A stretch of 5,493 nt of DNA from Thermomicrobiaceae bacterium (lineage in GTDB: Bacteria > Chloroflexota > Chloroflexia > Thermomicrobiales > Thermomicrobiaceae): NCBI GenBank assembly GCA_007122555.1, contig SKTL01000149.1:1-5493 (forward strand), given 5' to 3'. Made by a program: the position numbers and the translations under genes. This document shows positions 4,189 through 5,493 of the stretch, one piece after another (position 1 is the stretch's first letter; each line of letters starts with the position of its first letter). The notes beneath the pieces were generated by a model that was not told the origin of the DNA, did no database searches, and saw nothing but the letters and a program-made list of their open reading frames with translations.

Positions 4189-5149
4189 TTGCGGGAATCT
4201 CCAGATCCTCGACGAGCTTGCGCGCTTCCGTCAGCCAGGCGTGATCAGTATCGTCCGGAACGGAGCAGCCGTTGGCGAGGATGAACTTCCGTCCACCGGT
4301 CTGCTTCAGCGCATCCACGGCTTCCTCGCGGATCTTATCAACTGGACCGTTCGACAGCGGGCCGAACTCGTGCCAGCCGCCCATCAGGCACTTGCTGGTC
4401 TTGGCGCGGGCTTCCCGCAGGCTCGGTCCAGCCAGGCGGTCACTCCAGCTCAGCACCTGTACTGGGTAGTCAAGCGCATCATCGAACATCAAGTTGTCGT
4501 CGCCATGAACATGCAGAATGTTTAGCCAGCCATCGAGTACGCCCTGCAGCACCATCAGATCATACGGTCGGCCGAATTCCCGATATTGCTCTCGAGTCAT
4601 GTAGCTGGTGGTGACGCCCTGGAGCGCGAAGAAGATCCCGTCAGCTCCAGCGTCGATGCATTGCTGAACGTGTGACCGTAGATTTTCCGCGATCGTCGAC
4701 AGGGCCTCGTGGATGATCGCGGGATGTTCCTCCATGTAGTTCAGAAACGCATCTCGATCTGAGGCGAAGTTCATCGCCTCGCAGAGCGGGTTGAACACGG
4801 TCATGATGATCGGCGTCTCGTCGCCGACGACGGCGCGTAGCGCCTGTATCGCGCTGACTCGCTGGTTGAAGAATCGCGAGCGTTCGGCGTCGATTGGCTC
4901 GATCAGTCGCCAGTCTTCGGCGTGATGGATTGACTTGCGCGGGAACGGGTAGGGAAGATCCGGCATGATCTTGAGGATATCCAGATCGAACTCCGCGTCG
5001 AAGAAATTGTAGGTCGCCTCGGCCATCAGGCGTCCGGAGCCTTCCGGCTTGAAGTGATGCCAGAAACAGACCGGGACGCGGTCAACCTCATCGCCATGGA
5101 CTGCGGCCATCACGCGCTCGGTCTTGGTCATCTGTTCGTGAGAATGCAC
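4181..5149 (-). CDS. Uroporphyrinogen decarboxylase (URO-D) family protein, methyltransferase-like
   Basis: A 322-residue cytoplasmic protein with the URO-D TIM-barrel signature. The N-terminus has T-K-T-E-R-V-M-A-A-V-H-G and D-R-V-P-V. Later come a middle segment D-A-G-A-D-G-I-F-F, G-G-W (257-259), and a C-terminal I-L-A-N-G-C295-S-V-P-D-D-T. It is not HemE: the substrate-binding P-V-W-x-M-R-Q-A-G-R motif of true uroporphyrinogen decarboxylase is missing. It resembles the COG0407 branch, which includes corrinoid:coenzyme M methyltransferases (MtaA type). Those use H-x-C plus a distant Cys to bind zinc; here the equivalent is H213-V-H215-G followed by C295, so an altered H-x-H...C site is possible. 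The actual methyl donor or substrate cannot be told. A GTG start is chosen because AAAGGAG lies 7 nt upstream; the frame is open 10 codons further to another GTG without such a site. It is first in a two-gene unit with the pseudo-receiver. Confidence 0.85.
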   Translation of the reverse strand: MHSHEQMTKTERVMAAVHGDEVDRVPVCFWHHFKPEGSGRLMAEATYNFFDAEFDLDILKIMPDLPYPFPRKSIHHAEDWRLIEPIDAERSRFFNQRVSAIQALRAVVGDETPIIMTVFNPLCEAMNFASDRDAFLNYMEEHPAIIHEALSTIAENLRSHVQQCIDAGADGIFFALQGVTTSYMTREQYREFGRPYDLMVLQGVLDGWLNILHVHGDDNLMFDDALDYPVQVLSWSDRLAGPSLREARAKTSKCLMGGWHEFGPLSNGPVDKIREEAVDALKQTGGRKFILANGCSVPDDTDHAWLTEARKLVEDLEIPAND

Positions 5150-5156
5150 CGGGACG

Positions 5157-5163
5157 CTCCTTT
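5157..5163 (-). promoter_or_regulatory. Shine-Dalgarno deciding the URO-D family gene start
   Basis: AAAGGAG is placed 7 nt before the GTG at 5149-5147. If translation began at the upstream GTG (5179), this perfect site would lie inside the coding region with no purpose. Confidence 0.7.
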
Positions 5164-5234
5164 CAAACTTCGATCGCACGACTGCGCGGGCTCACGCTGC
5201 CGCGATGGTAGCACAGGGAACGGTAAACAGTTCT

Positions 5235-5257
5235 CCGGGCGAACCGGGCATTTCGCC
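5235..5257. repeat. Inverted and direct repeats upstream of the URO-D gene
   Basis: GGCGAA (5238-5243) and TTCGCC (5252-5257) are perfect complements around 8 nt, and CCGGGC is directly repeated at 5235-5240 and 5244-5249. They lie in the 155-bp spacer between the stop of the right-edge gene and the URO-D start. They may be a terminator stem without a T-run or a regulator site. I find no convincing -10/-35 pair in this spacer, so the URO-D gene may depend on read-through from upstream or on an atypical promoter. Confidence 0.35.
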
Positions 5258-5304
5258 AAACGAGGCACTTTGCTGCGTAGACGCATTCTTCGGTGATGAA
5301 CAAG

Positions 5305-5493
5305 TCATTGACAGAGAATCCACCTGTCGCTACCGTAGTTGTTAGCTAACCACTGCATCAATGCGCGCGGGGCTTCGGACGTCGATTGCCCCAGGGGGTT
5401 CACTTCCGGGATGACATGGACGAAACGCGCGTTCGTTCGGGCCCAGCCGTAAGGGAGTAGATCCAGATGCGCGTTTCGACAGGTCGCAGCGAA
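5305..5493 (-). CDS. C-terminal fragment of an unidentified protein (5' end outside window)
   Basis: This minus-strand frame is open from the right window edge to a TGA at 5307-5305, giving 62 residues that end in A-L-M-Q-W-L-A-N-N-Y-G...W-I-L-C-Q. I recognise no family motif. The other two minus frames are also open for part of the stretch (about 30 and 50 codons). The choice rests on this frame having the longest run, the higher GC at third codon positions (about two thirds against about half for the next frame) and a normal amino-acid mix. It would be transcribed in the same direction as the URO-D gene, 155 bp upstream of it. Confidence 0.5.
   Translation of the reverse strand, partial: FAATCRNAHLDLLPYGWARTNARFVHVIPEVNPLGQSTSEAPRALMQWLANNYGSDRWILCQ

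Noticed and set aside
3835..4284. 149-codon plus-strand open frame opposite the pseudo-receiver and URO-D end
   Set aside because: Arg-rich product with no motif; both minus-strand genes are supported by domain pattern, Shine-Dalgarno sites and overlap.
4181..5149. Calling the URO-D gene hemE
   Set aside because: The HemE N-terminal substrate-binding P-V-W-x-M-R-Q-A-G-R motif is absent and no other haem genes are present; only the family fold is supported.
5296..5349. 17-codon plus-strand ORF starting M-N-K-S-L
   Set aside because: Too short, no Shine-Dalgarno, and it runs antisense across the end of the right-edge open frame.

Overview
The window is moderately GC-rich (about 58-60% by eye) bacterial DNA with tightly packed genes on both strands. 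It holds six complete protein genes and two cut off by the window edges. The gene set is a PAP2_3-type membrane phosphatase/transferase, nicotinamidase, a URO-D family methyltransferase-like protein, single-domain receivers and a lone tyrosine recombinase. This would fit a Chloroflexota (Thermomicrobia-like) or other high-GC environmental bacterium, but nothing here proves the lineage.

Layout, left to right. (1) 1-227, minus: N-terminal part of a lipoprotein. (2) 228-535: a gene-free divergent region with a long-range inverted repeat and a possible weak promoter. (3) 536-949, plus: a stand-alone receiver with the invariant lysine replaced. It converges on (4) 961-1563, minus: nicotinamidase (pncA). 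An 8-bp inverted repeat spans their 3' ends. (5) 1681-2478, minus: a six-helix PAP2_3 membrane protein, with a possible weak terminator between it and pncA. (6) 2479-2758: a divergent regulatory region containing the best promoter of the window, with an operator-like palindrome at its predicted transcription start. It drives (7) 2759-3769, plus: a complete tyrosine recombinase with all six active-site residues. (8) 3814-4188 and 4181-5149, both minus: a two-gene unit in which a URO-D family protein is followed, with an 8-nt overlap, by a degenerate receiver. (9) 5305-5493, minus: probable C-terminal end of an unidentified gene.

How they fit together: the only clear operon is the URO-D/pseudo-receiver pair. 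PncA feeds NAD salvage (nicotinamide to nicotinate). PAP2_3 should act on phospholipid-type substrates in the membrane. The recombinase has its own apparently regulated promoter, but no excisionase, att site or cargo genes are visible, so it looks like an orphan or Xer-like enzyme. I see no CRISPR array, rRNA, tRNA, insertion sequence or recognised defence system. The most unusual signals are the overlapping URO-D/pseudo-receiver pair and the palindrome over the recombinase transcription start, which has one mismatch to a Gram-positive-type SOS box core.

Several starts differ from the longest open frame. The nicotinamidase, recombinase and URO-D genes each have a Shine-Dalgarno sequence in front of an internal start, and those starts are used here.
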